From Nocardia australiensis (GTDB taxonomy: Bacteria; Actinomycetota; Actinomycetes; Mycobacteriales; Mycobacteriaceae), in the NCBI RefSeq assembly GCF_020733705.1, contig NZ_JAJFZM010000016.1, forward strand, positions 333,381 to 397,380: 64,000 nt of DNA, in the 5' to 3' direction. Shown one piece after another: positions 42,084 to 51,082 of this stretch (positions within the stretch are counted from its first letter, which is position 1; each line of letters begins with the position of its first letter). The position numbers and the translations under genes were made by a program. The notes beneath the pieces are model-generated. The model searched no databases and had not been told where the DNA came from. It saw only the letters and a program-made list of their open reading frames with translations.

Positions 42084-43046
42084 TCAGCTCACTTTCGCGA
42101 ATCCGTCGGTCGCCTCGACCAGATGATGGGTGATGCCGGGCTCGTTGGCGGTGTGCCCAGCGTCATCCACGATATGCAAAACCGAGCCGGGCCAGGCGCG
42201 GTGCAGGTCCCAGGCGCTGACGGCCGGGCAGACGATGTCGTGGCGGCCCTGCACGATGACGGCGGGAATGTGCGCGATGGTGTCGATATCGCGCAGCAAC
42301 TGGCCCTCGTCGAGAAAGCCACCGTTGCGGAAGTAGTGGTTCTCGATGCGCGCGAAGGCCAGCGCGAAGCGTGGCTCGCCGGTCTCGGCGACCCGATCCG
42401 GGTGCGGCAGTAGCGCACTCGTCGACCCTTCCCAGGTGGACCAGGCGACAGCGGCCGCCAATGCGACCTCGTCGTCGCGGGAGTGCAGCAGCCGGTGGTA
42501 GACCTCGACCAGATCGCCGTCGCGTTCGGCCTCGGGCACCGGGGCCAGGAATTTCTCCCACTCGTCCGGGTAGAGGTAACCGGCGGCGCCGTTGTAGTAC
42601 CAGTCGATTTCCTTGCGCCGCAACAGGAAAATCCCGCGCAACACCAGTTCGGTAACCCGCTGCGGATGGGTTTGCGCGTAGGCCAGCGCCAGCGTCGAAC
42701 CCCAGGAACCGCCGAACACCTGCCAGCGGTCGATGCCCAAATGTGTACGCAGCGCTTCGATGTCGGCGATCAAGTGCGCCGTGGTGTTGGTCTCCAGGCT
42801 CGCGCCGTCGGCGATGTGCGGGGTCGAGTGACCGCAGCCGCGCTGATCGAGCAGCACGATCCGGTAGGCGGCGGGGTCGAAGAATTGCCGATGCAGCGGC
42901 GAGGTGCCGCCACCGGGTCCGCCGTGCAGGAACACCACCGGTTTACCGTCCGGGTTGCCGCTGACTTCCCAGTACATCGACTGTCCCGCACCGACATCGA
43001 GCATGCCGGTGTCATACGGCTCGATGGGGGGATACAGGACGCGCAT
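42084..43046 (-). CDS. pip: Prolyl aminopeptidase
   Basis: This alpha/beta hydrolase releases N-terminal proline from peptides. Motifs are LYPPIEPYDTGMLDVG at the N-terminus, VVFLHGGPGGGTSPLHRQFF (oxyanion region), LLDQRGCGHSTPH and the nucleophile elbow GGSWGSTLALAYAQTHP (Ser near 110). RGIFLLRRKEIDWYY and GRHDIVCP (Asp) also match the family, with the His in DDAGHTANE. The 320-residue length is standard. It overlaps the upstream lipoprotein stop by one base (TGATG) and is followed by the CHAD gene, so all three are one operon. Confidence 0.96.
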   Translation of the reverse strand: MRVLYPPIEPYDTGMLDVGAGQSMYWEVSGNPDGKPVVFLHGGPGGGTSPLHRQFFDPAAYRIVLLDQRGCGHSTPHIADGASLETNTTAHLIADIEALRTHLGIDRWQVFGGSWGSTLALAYAQTHPQRVTELVLRGIFLLRRKEIDWYYNGAAGYLYPDEWEKFLAPVPEAERDGDLVEVYHRLLHSRDDEVALAAAVAWSTWEGSTSALLPHPDRVAETGEPRFALAFARIENHYFRNGGFLDEGQLLRDIDTIAHIPAVIVQGRHDIVCPAVSAWDLHRAWPGSVLHIVDDAGHTANEPGITHHLVEATDGFAKVS

Positions 43047-43501
43047 CAGAAGACGAGCCCCGAAGCGAGATCGGACAGTTCCAGCGCCTCGATGGCCTGC
43101 TGGTGCACATCGACGCAGCTCTTGGTGGTGACTCTATCGATGATCGCCTTATCGGCGAGCACCTGAGCGTTGATGCCGCCGTTGCGTAGCGCCCATTCGT
43201 GCACGATGGCGTTGAGCCCGATCCGGCCGAGTGTCGGCCCCTGGACCCGCCAGTTCGACAGCTCCGGCCGGATCATGTCGCACAGTTGGGTGCCTGCCGC
43301 ATCGGAGATCTGCGGGCTATTCGGCTTACTGGCGGTGGCCGAACCGGTGGGGACGGTGGTCGCGGCGGCCGATCCCGTTGTCGAACCCGAGCTCCCGGTC
43401 GGTGTCGAATCCAAGCCGGTTCCGCAGGCGGTGAGCGCGGCTGCGGCGAAAACTCCGGCCAGCAATAGCGTGCTGCGGGTGATCCAACGGGGTTGCGGCA
43501 T
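43046..43501 (-). CDS. Putative lipoprotein of unknown function
   Basis: The 151-residue protein has a signal peptide with lipobox LTAC (Cys 26), a Gly/Ser/Thr-rich tether of about 35 residues, and a helical domain with GTQLCDMIRPELSNWRVQGP and KSCVDVHQQAIEALE. Two cysteines in the domain may form a disulphide. I cannot name a family. It leads the operon with pip and the CHAD gene. The 188 bases upstream, up to panB, show no other gene. Confidence 0.82.
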   Translation of the reverse strand: MPQPRWITRSTLLLAGVFAAAALTACGTGLDSTPTGSSGSTTGSAAATTVPTGSATASKPNSPQISDAAGTQLCDMIRPELSNWRVQGPTLGRIGLNAIVHEWALRNGGINAQVLADKAIIDRVTTKSCVDVHQQAIEALELSDLASGLVF

Positions 43502-43689
43502 CGGTACCTCTGACTCGTGTCGACATTGTCGGCTTCGAGTCTGCCATTTTTTGTGCCACCGGTCCGGGAGGATTGTCTGAGAGCTACCGGAAACCGGCCG
43601 CGAGTATCCTGCCCGCCCAATCGGCGTTCATGGTCGGCCGAGTGGTGCGGGTGGATCCTGCGCCGCTCGGCCGATCATCGAGGCTCTGC

Positions 43690-44550
43690 TCAGAAGCTGT
43701 GTTCGGGGCCGGGGAAGGTGCCCCGGCGGACCTCGGCGGCGTAAGTGGCTGCGGCGGTGCGCAGTTCGTCACCGACATTGCCGAAACGCTTGACGAATTT
43801 GGCGGTCTTGCCGCTGGTGTAGCCGGCCATGTCCTGCCAGACCAGCACCTGCGCATCGCATTCCACGCCCGCGCCGATGCCGACGGTGGGGATGGTCAGC
43901 TTGCCCGTGACCTGTCCGGCCAGTTCCGCGGGCACCATCTCCATGACCACGGCGAACGCGCCCGCCTCCTGCACGGCGATGGCGTCCGCGATGAGCTGTT
44001 CGGCGCCGTCGCCGCGGCCCTGCACGCGGAAGCCGCCCAGTGTGTTCACGCTCTGCGGTGTGAACCCGATGTGCGCCATGACCGGAATACCCGCCGAGGT
44101 GATCAGCGCGATCTGCTCGGCGACGCGTTCGCCGCCCTCGAACTTCACCGCGTGCGCCTGGCCCTCCTTCATGAAGCGGGTGGCGGTCGCGAGCGCTTGC
44201 TGCGGCGAGGACTCGTAGGTGCCGAATGGCAGATCTGCGACCACCAGCGCATGCGGTGCGCCGCGAACCACGCCACGCACCAGCGGGATGAGCTCGTCGA
44301 CAGTGATCGGTACGGTGGTGTCGTAGCCGTAAACCACGTTCGCCGCGGAGTCACCGACCAGCAGCACCGGGATGCCGGCCTCCTCGAACAGCCGGGCCGA
44401 GGAGTAGTCATAGGCGGTAAGCATGGACCAGCGCTCACCGTCGGCTTTCATCTGCTGCAGGTGATGCACCCGTGTCTTGCGCTTGGCGGGGTTGGCCGCT
44501 GCGGGCCCGACGCCGTAGGCAGGGGATTCCGAATCGGATACGGACATCAT
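43690..44550 (-). CDS. panB: 3-methyl-2-oxobutanoate hydroxymethyltransferase
   Basis: The enzyme adds a hydroxymethyl group from methylenetetrahydrofolate to alpha-ketoisovalerate, the first step to pantothenate and coenzyme A. The 286-residue protein is full length. Diagnostic sequence includes RWSMLTAYDYSSARLFEEAG, PVLLVGDSAANVVYGYDTT, ADLPFGTYESSP, VKFEGGE, VMAHIGFTPQSVNTLGGFRV and VGIGAGVECDAQVLVWQDM. Mg2+ ligands are in VGDS and in FEGGE. A GGGACG lies upstream of tandem ATG codons. The gene is divergent from the lipoprotein hydrolase across 203 bases, as in mycobacteria. Confidence 0.97.
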   Translation of the reverse strand: MMSVSDSESPAYGVGPAAANPAKRKTRVHHLQQMKADGERWSMLTAYDYSSARLFEEAGIPVLLVGDSAANVVYGYDTTVPITVDELIPLVRGVVRGAPHALVVADLPFGTYESSPQQALATATRFMKEGQAHAVKFEGGERVAEQIALITSAGIPVMAHIGFTPQSVNTLGGFRVQGRGDGAEQLIADAIAVQEAGAFAVVMEMVPAELAGQVTGKLTIPTVGIGAGVECDAQVLVWQDMAGYTSGKTAKFVKRFGNVGDELRTAAATYAAEVRRGTFPGPEHSF

Positions 44551-44753
44551 CGTCCCTTTCGGTCGTGTCTCCTCGAGGCCCGTACGGGTCCCCGGGTTTG
44601 TCTGACCAGTTCAGTGTGCCACCAGCCTGAGGGCCGGATTAAGGCCAGGGCCTGGTGCGATTGGTCACAGGCCGCCGCGCTTCGCGGCGTGCGTGACACC
44701 GTTCGGCTACCGGGACCGACAGTGCCGAGCGCGGTTGATGGCAGGATTTCAGG

Positions 44754-46289
44754 ATGGCTTTAATGCGCAATGGGCGCGGTGTGCTGGTGGCGGCGGTGCT
44801 GGCGATGACGGTGGCGGGTTGTACAGCCACGAAGGACGAGCAGGGCGCGCCGATGCCCGCTCCGCCATCGGGGTTGGAGAAGTTCTATTCGCAGACGCCG
44901 GAGTGGGGCGGCTGCGATGGCTTCGGTGATCCCGAGGACCGGATGGACAAGTCCGCGGAGTGCGCACGGGTCACCGTGCCCATCGACTACGACAAGCCGG
45001 ACGGCCCGACCGCGCAGATCGCGCTGGCCCGGGTCAAAGCCAGTGGCAATCGCATCGGCTCGCTGCTGCTGAACCCGGGCGGGCCGGGAGTATCGGGGCT
45101 GTCGATGTCGAGCATCGCGAGCAAGACCCCGCTCGCCGAGCATTTCGACCGAGTCGGCTTCGACCCACGCGGCGTCGGCTCCTCGACCCCGGCGATCAAC
45201 TGCCTCACCCCGCAGGAAGCCGATAAGGAGCGGGCCGAGAAGCCGACGGACAACACACCCGAAGGCATCGCCGAATCCGAGGACGAAAATCGCAAGTACG
45301 TCGGCCACTGCACCGATCGCACCGGCACAGATTTCCTCTCGCATGTCGGCACCCGCGAGGTGGTGCAGGACATGGACGTGATCCGCGCCGTGCTCGGTGA
45401 TCCGAAGCTCAGCTACCTCGGCTACTCCTACGGCACTAAGCTCGGCTCGGCCTACGCCGAGAAGTTCCCCGCCAACGTGCGCGCGATGGTGCTCGACGGC
45501 GCGGTCGACTCCTCGCAGGACCCGGTGCAGGAATCGTTGCGCCAGGCCGCCGGCTTCCAGAAAGTGTTCGACGCCTACAGCGCCGCCTGCGCCCAGCATC
45601 AGGATTGCCCGATCGGCACCGACCCGGCCCAGTCCGTCGCAAAGTTCCGCGCGCTGGTCGACCCACTGCACGACAAGCCCGCGTCCACCACCGACCCGCG
45701 CGGCCTCGCCTACAACGATGCGATCACCGGTGTGCAGCAGGCGCTCTACACCGACGAACTGTGGCCCGCGCTGACCCACGGACTGACCGAACTACGTGAC
45801 GGCCGCGGCGACACCCTGCTCAAGCTCGCCGACCTCTACGACGGCCGCCGCGACGACGGCACATACAACAACACCCAGGACGCCTTCAACGCGATCCGCT
45901 GTGTCGACGACCCGCGCATCTCCGACCCCGCGATCGCGGGCAAGCAGGATGTCGAATACCGCAAGGCGGCGCCGTTCATGGACGACGGCCGCGGCACCGG
46001 GGCCGCTCCGCTGGAACTGTGTGCCGTCTGGCCGGTGCCCAACACCAGCCAGCCGCATAAGATTTCGGCGAACGGCCTGCCGAAGACCGTGGTGGTCTCG
46101 ACCACTGACGACCCGGCGACGCCCTACCAGGCCGGTGTCGATCTGGCCGCGCAGATGGGCGCCGAGCTGATCACCTATAACGGTAATCGGCACACTGCGG
46201 CCCTGGTGGCGGGCGATGCATGCCTCGACGACGCGGTTATCGGGTACCTGACCGACCTGACTGTCCCGGCCCAGGGACTCACCTGCTGA
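44754..46289 (+). CDS. Exported alpha/beta hydrolase lipoprotein (CaeA/Hip1-like, TAP C-terminal domain)
   Basis: The 511-residue protein has a signal peptide with lipobox VAGC (Cys 23). The hydrolase fold shows LLLNPGGPGVSGLSM (oxyanion), GFDPRGVGSST and the nucleophile elbow YLGYSYGTKLGSAYA (Ser near 227). The C-terminal TAP-like domain has VVVSTTDDPATPYQAGVDLA with the Asp, and the His in NGNRHTAAL. Cysteine pairs suggest disulphides, fitting an envelope location. The mycobacterial homologue Hip1/CaeA is a cell-envelope serine protease. Only one copy is seen here, where M. tuberculosis has two (Rv2223c and Rv2224c, from memory). Confidence 0.92.
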   Translation: MALMRNGRGVLVAAVLAMTVAGCTATKDEQGAPMPAPPSGLEKFYSQTPEWGGCDGFGDPEDRMDKSAECARVTVPIDYDKPDGPTAQIALARVKASGNRIGSLLLNPGGPGVSGLSMSSIASKTPLAEHFDRVGFDPRGVGSSTPAINCLTPQEADKERAEKPTDNTPEGIAESEDENRKYVGHCTDRTGTDFLSHVGTREVVQDMDVIRAVLGDPKLSYLGYSYGTKLGSAYAEKFPANVRAMVLDGAVDSSQDPVQESLRQAAGFQKVFDAYSAACAQHQDCPIGTDPAQSVAKFRALVDPLHDKPASTTDPRGLAYNDAITGVQQALYTDELWPALTHGLTELRDGRGDTLLKLADLYDGRRDDGTYNNTQDAFNAIRCVDDPRISDPAIAGKQDVEYRKAAPFMDDGRGTGAAPLELCAVWPVPNTSQPHKISANGLPKTVVVSTTDDPATPYQAGVDLAAQMGAELITYNGNRHTAALVAGDACLDDAVIGYLTDLTVPAQGLTC

Positions 46290-46305
46290 CCGATCGGTGA
46301 TCGTG

Positions 46306-46349
46306 CCGTCCGGGGTGAACGGCCGTCCTTGGACGGTATGCCCGGACGG
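46306..46349. terminator. Nested hairpin after the lipoprotein hydrolase gene
   Basis: An outer pair CCGTCCGGG/CCCGGACGG encloses an inner CCGTCC-TT-GGACGG. Both stems are perfect. It begins 17 bases after the stop codon and lies upstream of glnA2, so it separates the two transcription units. Confidence 0.65.
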
Positions 46350-46442
46350 CTCACCATCGTGTACGCGGGCGCGCGAGGTGTTCCGAATCAGTGAATTGCA
46401 ATCCCTAAGCGTGTATGTAACACGGATTTAACGCCAGGTGCT

Positions 46443-46448
46443 TACGCT
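46443..46448 (+). promoter_or_regulatory. -10 box of a probable leaderless glnA2 transcript
   Basis: TACGCT ends seven bases before the glnA2 ATG and no ribosome-binding site lies between, consistent with a leaderless mRNA. Confidence 0.45.
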
Positions 46449-46455
46449 CGCGTTC

Positions 46456-47793
46456 ATGGATCGCCAGAAGGAATTCGTGCTGCGGACGCTCGAAGAACGG
46501 GATATCCGCTTCGTGCGGCTCTGGTTCACCGACGTACTGGGGTATCTCAAGTCCGTCGCTATCGCGCCCGCAGAGCTGGAGGGCGCGTTCGAGGAGGGCA
46601 TCGGCTTCGATGGTTCGGCCATCGAGGGCTTTGCTCGCGTCTCCGAAGCGGACATGGTTGCCCGACCGGATCCCTCGACCTTCCAGGTCCTACCGTGGTC
46701 GACCAGCAAGGGCCATCAGCACTCCGCGCGCATGTTCTGCGATATCACCATGCCGGATGGTTCGCCGTCCTGGGCCGACCCGCGCCACGTGCTGCGCCGT
46801 CAGCTGAACAAGGCCGGTGACGTCGGCTTCAGCTGCTACGTTCACCCGGAGATCGAGTTCTTCCTGCTCGAGAACGGTCCGGCGGGCGCGGACCCCAAGC
46901 CCGCCGACAGCGGCGGCTTCTTCGATCAGGCCGTGCACGACTCGGCCCCGAACTTCCGCCGCCACGCCATCGACGCGCTCGAGTCGATGGGCATTTCGGT
47001 CGAGTTCAGCCACCACGAGGGTGCGCCTGGCCAGCAGGAGATCGACCTGCGTTACGCCGACGCGCTGTCCATGGCCGACAATGTGATGACCTTCCGCTAC
47101 CTGATCAAGGAAGTGGCCATCGACGAGGGTGTGCGCGCGACGTTCATGCCGAAGCCGTTCGCCCCGTACCCGGGTTCGGCGATGCACACCCACATGAGTC
47201 TGTTCGAGGGCGAGGCGAATGCCTTCCACGACCCCGACGACCCGATCAACCTTTCCGCCACCGCACGGGCGTTCATCGCGGGCATCCTGGAGCACGCGCC
47301 GGAGATCAGCGCGATCACCAACCAGTGGGTGAATTCCTACAAGCGGCTCATCCACGGCGGCGAGGCGCCTACCGCGGCTTCGTGGGGGCGCTCCAACCGC
47401 TCCGCGCTGGTTCGAGTGCCGATGTACACCCCGAACAAGTCTTCCTCGCGCCGTGTCGAGATCCGCAGCCCAGATTCGGCCTGCAATCCGTACCTGAGTT
47501 TCGCGGTGCTGCTGGCCGCCGGTCTGCGCGGTGTCGAGAAGGGGTACACGCTGCCGCCGGAGGCCGAGGACGACGTGTGGTCGCTGACTTCGGCCGAGCG
47601 CCGCGCGATGGGCTTCCGTGAGCTGCCCGGCACGCTGGACGAAGCATTGCAGGCGATGGAGCGATCGGAGCTTGTCGCGGAAGCACTCGGCGAGCATGTG
47701 TTCGACTTCTTCCTGCGCAATAAGCGTCGGGAGTGGGCGGACTACCGCAGCCAGGTGACGCCGTTCGAGCTGCGGGAATACCTCGGGTTGTAG
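46456..47793 (+). CDS. glnA2: Glutamine synthetase GlnA2 (GSI-alpha type)
   Basis: The 445-residue enzyme has the GSI fold: FVRLWFTDVLGYLKSVAI, GIGFDGSAIEGF, the metal-binding CYVHPEIEFFLLE, the ATP/Mg segment QQEIDLRYADALSMADN, TFMPKPFAPYPGSAMHTHMS and NSYKRLIHGGEAPTAASWGR. The C-terminal NPYLSFAVLLAAGLRGVEKG is typical. Length and absence of the ~25-residue inserts of glnA1 place it in the GlnA2/GSI-alpha group, which in mycobacteria is not the main ammonium-assimilating enzyme. A Tyr equivalent to the adenylylation site is present in KGYTLPPEAED. glnE follows by 93 bases. Confidence 0.95.
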   Translation: MDRQKEFVLRTLEERDIRFVRLWFTDVLGYLKSVAIAPAELEGAFEEGIGFDGSAIEGFARVSEADMVARPDPSTFQVLPWSTSKGHQHSARMFCDITMPDGSPSWADPRHVLRRQLNKAGDVGFSCYVHPEIEFFLLENGPAGADPKPADSGGFFDQAVHDSAPNFRRHAIDALESMGISVEFSHHEGAPGQQEIDLRYADALSMADNVMTFRYLIKEVAIDEGVRATFMPKPFAPYPGSAMHTHMSLFEGEANAFHDPDDPINLSATARAFIAGILEHAPEISAITNQWVNSYKRLIHGGEAPTAASWGRSNRSALVRVPMYTPNKSSSRRVEIRSPDSACNPYLSFAVLLAAGLRGVEKGYTLPPEAEDDVWSLTSAERRAMGFRELPGTLDEALQAMERSELVAEALGEHVFDFFLRNKRREWADYRSQVTPFELREYLGL

Positions 47794-47874
47794 GCCCGCG
47801 TCGCGAATCGGGCGATTACGGCTACGTTTGCGCTGCTATCCACCGGCCATTGTGGAAAGAGTTGCCCGGACAAC

Positions 47875-47880
47875 TAGGTT
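47875..47880 (+). promoter_or_regulatory. -10 box of a probable leaderless glnE transcript
   Basis: TAGGTT ends six bases before the glnE ATG. A TTGTGG about 19 bases further upstream could serve as the -35 element. Confidence 0.5.
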
Positions 47881-47886
47881 GGACAT

Positions 47887-50800
47887 ATGGTCCGGCCGCC
47901 GTCTGCTCGTTCTGCTGTTCCCGGTGTCGGTCGGCTCGGATTGCTCGAGCCGACTGCCGCTGCGTCGTTACGAGAATTGGCGTGGGATAACGTCGACAGC
48001 ATTCCGGTGCTGTGGGCCCTGTCGCGGTCTCCGGATGCCGATCTGGCACTGCTGACATTGATGCGGCTGCGTTCGGCACTCGGTGACGATTGGGCCGAAT
48101 TGGACGCGATGTTGCGCGCGGACAGATCGTTGCGCGGCAGGCTGTTCGCGTTGATCGGATCGTCGAGCGCGTTCGCCGACCATCTGGTCGCCGATCCGGA
48201 TACCTGGCGGATCCTGCGGCGCGACAAACTGCCGAGTCGCGAGGAACTCGTCGACGACCTGCTCGCCGCCGTGGCCGCGGTGCCCGCGCGCAGTCCCGAC
48301 CCGACCGCCGTGCTGTATCGGGCGGAGATTTCGGGTCCGGAGTCGATTGGGTTGCTGCGCAAGCGATATCGCGATCAACTGATGCTGCTCGCCGCGCTCG
48401 ATCTGGCGGCGACGGTCGAGAACGAGCCGGTATTGCCCTATCAGGTGGTTGGTCGCCACCTCACCGATCTGGCCGATGCCGCACTGGCCGCGGCGCTGTC
48501 GGTAGCGGTGGCGCGGGTGTGCCAGGACGAACCGGTACCGGTCCGGCTCGCGGTGATCGCGATGGGCAAATGCGGTGCGTGCGAACTGAATTACGTCAGC
48601 GACGTCGATGTGGTGTTCGTCGCCGAACCCGCCGACGCTACCGCGGCCAGGCTGGCCGCGGAGATGATGAGCGTGGGTAGCGCGGCTTTCTTCGAGGTCG
48701 ATGCGGCGCTACGCCCGGAGGGCAAGGCCGGTGCGCTGGTGCGCACCCTGGATTCGCATGTCGCGTACTACCAGCGGTGGGCGCGGACCTGGGAGTTCCA
48801 GGCATTGCTCAAGGCACGGCCGATGACCGGCGATCTCGAGCTGGGCGAGCAGTACCGCGACGCGCTGATGCCGATGGTGTGGGCCGCCTCGGAGCGACCG
48901 GATTTCGTCGCCGACGTGCAGGCGATGCGGCGCCGGGTGGAGGATCTGGTGCCCGCCGACCTGCGTGAGCGCGAGCTCAAGCTCGGACGCGGCAGCCTGC
49001 GTGACGTCGAATTCGCCGTGCAGCTACTGCAATTGGTGCACGGGCGGGTGGACGAGGCGCTGCATGTGCAGGGCACCGTCGAGGCGTTGACGGCGCTTGC
49101 CGCCGGCGGCTATGTCGGTCGCGACGACGCGGCGAATCTCACTGCCTCCTACGAATTCCTGCGCCTGCTCGAGCACCGGCTGCAATTGCAGCGTCTCAAG
49201 CGGACCCACACTTTGCCCGCCGCCGACGACGAGGAAGGGATGCGCTGGCTGGCCCGCGCCGCGCACATCCGTCCCGATGGCAGGCAAGACGCGGTCGGGG
49301 TGCTCGCGACCGAAATCCGCCGTAACTCAGTGCGGGTGCGGCGATTACACGCGAAGCTCTTCTACCGGCCGCTGCTCGAATCGGTGGTGCGCCTGGACCC
49401 CGACGCCCTGCGGCTCAGTCCCGACGCCGCGATCCGGCAGCTGGCCGCGCTTGGCTACGCCGCGCCCGAACACGCACTCGGTCACCTGAAAGCATTGACC
49501 GGCGGCGTCTCGCGTAAGGGGCGAATCCAGGCGCTGCTATTGCCGACCCTGCTCGAATGGCTCGGTGACACACCGAATCCCGATGCGGGCCTGCTGGCTT
49601 ACCGGCGCGTGTCGGAGGGGCTCAGCGACCAGATCTGGTTCCTGCGCGAACTTCGCGATGAGGGCGCGATCGCGCAGCGGCTGATGATCGTGCTCGGTTC
49701 GTCGGAGTATCTACCGGATCTGCTGATCAACGCGCCGGACACGATTCGGATGTATGCCGACGGACCGACCGGGCCGTTGCTGCTCACACCGCAGCCGGAA
49801 GAGGTTGCGCGCGGCATCCTTACCGCCGCGAAGCGATATGACGATCCGAAACGTGCTGTGGCCGCGGCGCGTTCACTGCGTCGCCATGAGCTGGCCAGGG
49901 TTGCCTCGGCGGACCTGCTCGGCATGCTCGATGTGGCGCAGGTGTGCCGTGCGCTGTCCTCGGTGTGGGTGGCGGTGCTGGAAGCCGCGCTGCGCGCGGT
50001 GATCCGGGCCAGCGAGGCCGAGCGCGGCGCACCCGCGCCCGCCGATTTCGCGGTGATCGGAATGGGCAGGCTCGGCGGTATGGAACTGGGCTACGGTTCC
50101 GACGCCGATGTGCTGTTTGTCTGCGATCCGCGCCCCGGCGAAGACGAGACCATGGCGGTGAAATGGGCGATCAGCGTGGCCGAGCGGGTACAGCGGCTGC
50201 TCGGTGCGCCGAGCATCGATCCGCCACTGCAGGTGGATGCCGGGTTGCGGCCGGAGGGACGCAACGGTGCGCTGGTGCGCACCTTGGCCGCGTACTCCGC
50301 CTACTACCAGCAGTGGGCGCAACCGTGGGAGGTGCAAGCGCTATTGCGCGCGCACCAGGTCGCCGGTGACGATCAGCTCGGTCTGCGCTTTCTGCACACC
50401 ATCGACAAGGTCCGCTACCCCGCAGGCGGTGTTTCGGCCGATGCGGTGCGTGAGATCCGGCGGATCAAGGCAAGGATCGATTCGGAACGACTGCCACGCG
50501 GCGCCGATCCGGCCACCCACACCAAACTCGGCCGCGGCGGGCTCGCCGATATCGAGTGGACGGTGCAGCTCATGCAGCTGCGCCACGCCCACGAGGTGCC
50601 GGCTCTGCACAACACGTCGACACTGCAGTCGCTCGATGTCATCGAGAGGGCCGAACTGCTGGACGCTGAAGATGCCGCGCTACTGCGCGAGTCCTGGCTC
50701 ACCGCGACCAGGGCGCGCAACGCCCTGGTCCTGGTGCGCGGCAAACCCGCCGACCAACTCCCCGCCCCTGGTCGGCTGCTCTCGGCCGTTGCGCGCGTCG

Positions 50801-50898
50801 CAGGCTGGCCCAATGACGACGGTAGCGAGTTCCTCGACAACTATCTGCGCATTACTCGTCGCGCGAAAGCGGTCGTGGAGCGGGTATTCGGCGAGTGA
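47887..50898 (+). CDS. glnE: Bifunctional glutamine synthetase adenylyltransferase/deadenylylase
   Basis: GlnE attaches AMP to, and removes it from, a tyrosine of glutamine synthetase and so tunes GlnA1 to nitrogen supply. The 1003-residue protein contains both nucleotidyltransferase halves. The N-terminal deadenylylase motif is AMGKCGACELNYVSDVDVVF near residue 227, and the C-terminal adenylylase motif is GMGRLGGMELGYGSDADVLF near residue 726. Both keep the DxD metal ligands. Conserved segments RPEGKAGALVRTL and RPEGRNGALVRTL follow each, and ELKLGRGSLRDVEFAVQLLQ and TKLGRGGLADIEWTVQLMQL are the matching helical regions. It is probably in one unit with glnA2. Confidence 0.97.
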   Translation: MVRPPSARSAVPGVGRLGLLEPTAAASLRELAWDNVDSIPVLWALSRSPDADLALLTLMRLRSALGDDWAELDAMLRADRSLRGRLFALIGSSSAFADHLVADPDTWRILRRDKLPSREELVDDLLAAVAAVPARSPDPTAVLYRAEISGPESIGLLRKRYRDQLMLLAALDLAATVENEPVLPYQVVGRHLTDLADAALAAALSVAVARVCQDEPVPVRLAVIAMGKCGACELNYVSDVDVVFVAEPADATAARLAAEMMSVGSAAFFEVDAALRPEGKAGALVRTLDSHVAYYQRWARTWEFQALLKARPMTGDLELGEQYRDALMPMVWAASERPDFVADVQAMRRRVEDLVPADLRERELKLGRGSLRDVEFAVQLLQLVHGRVDEALHVQGTVEALTALAAGGYVGRDDAANLTASYEFLRLLEHRLQLQRLKRTHTLPAADDEEGMRWLARAAHIRPDGRQDAVGVLATEIRRNSVRVRRLHAKLFYRPLLESVVRLDPDALRLSPDAAIRQLAALGYAAPEHALGHLKALTGGVSRKGRIQALLLPTLLEWLGDTPNPDAGLLAYRRVSEGLSDQIWFLRELRDEGAIAQRLMIVLGSSEYLPDLLINAPDTIRMYADGPTGPLLLTPQPEEVARGILTAAKRYDDPKRAVAAARSLRRHELARVASADLLGMLDVAQVCRALSSVWVAVLEAALRAVIRASEAERGAPAPADFAVIGMGRLGGMELGYGSDADVLFVCDPRPGEDETMAVKWAISVAERVQRLLGAPSIDPPLQVDAGLRPEGRNGALVRTLAAYSAYYQQWAQPWEVQALLRAHQVAGDDQLGLRFLHTIDKVRYPAGGVSADAVREIRRIKARIDSERLPRGADPATHTKLGRGGLADIEWTVQLMQLRHAHEVPALHNTSTLQSLDVIERAELLDAEDAALLRESWLTATRARNALVLVRGKPADQLPAPGRLLSAVARVAGWPNDDGSEFLDNYLRITRRAKAVVERVFGE

Positions 50899-51070
50899 AC
50901 GACCCGCACCGGGTGAATGGGGCCCCTGCGCGAGTGTTTGCCCCACTCTGAGCAGCCTCCACCCATCGACCTGGCGCTGTCCCTACTGCACCTCCGCGAC
51001 GGCGCCCGGCCGGTTTCGGGGCGGGGGCGAAGCTCCACGAACTGCGCACGGCGTCCGCGCCGATCCGATC

Positions 51071-51076
51071 TAGGGT
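51071..51076 (+). promoter_or_regulatory. -10 box before the phosphatase-fold membrane protein
   Basis: TAGGGT ends six bases before the ATG, the same leaderless arrangement as at cobD and glnE. Confidence 0.45.
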
Positions 51077-51082
51077 CGGTCC

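Noticed and set aside
46400..46455. A GlnR-like GTAAC-n6-TTAAC sequence upstream of glnA2
   Set aside because: Only half of the two-site consensus is present and its second half-site is a poor match, unlike the full box at glnA1.
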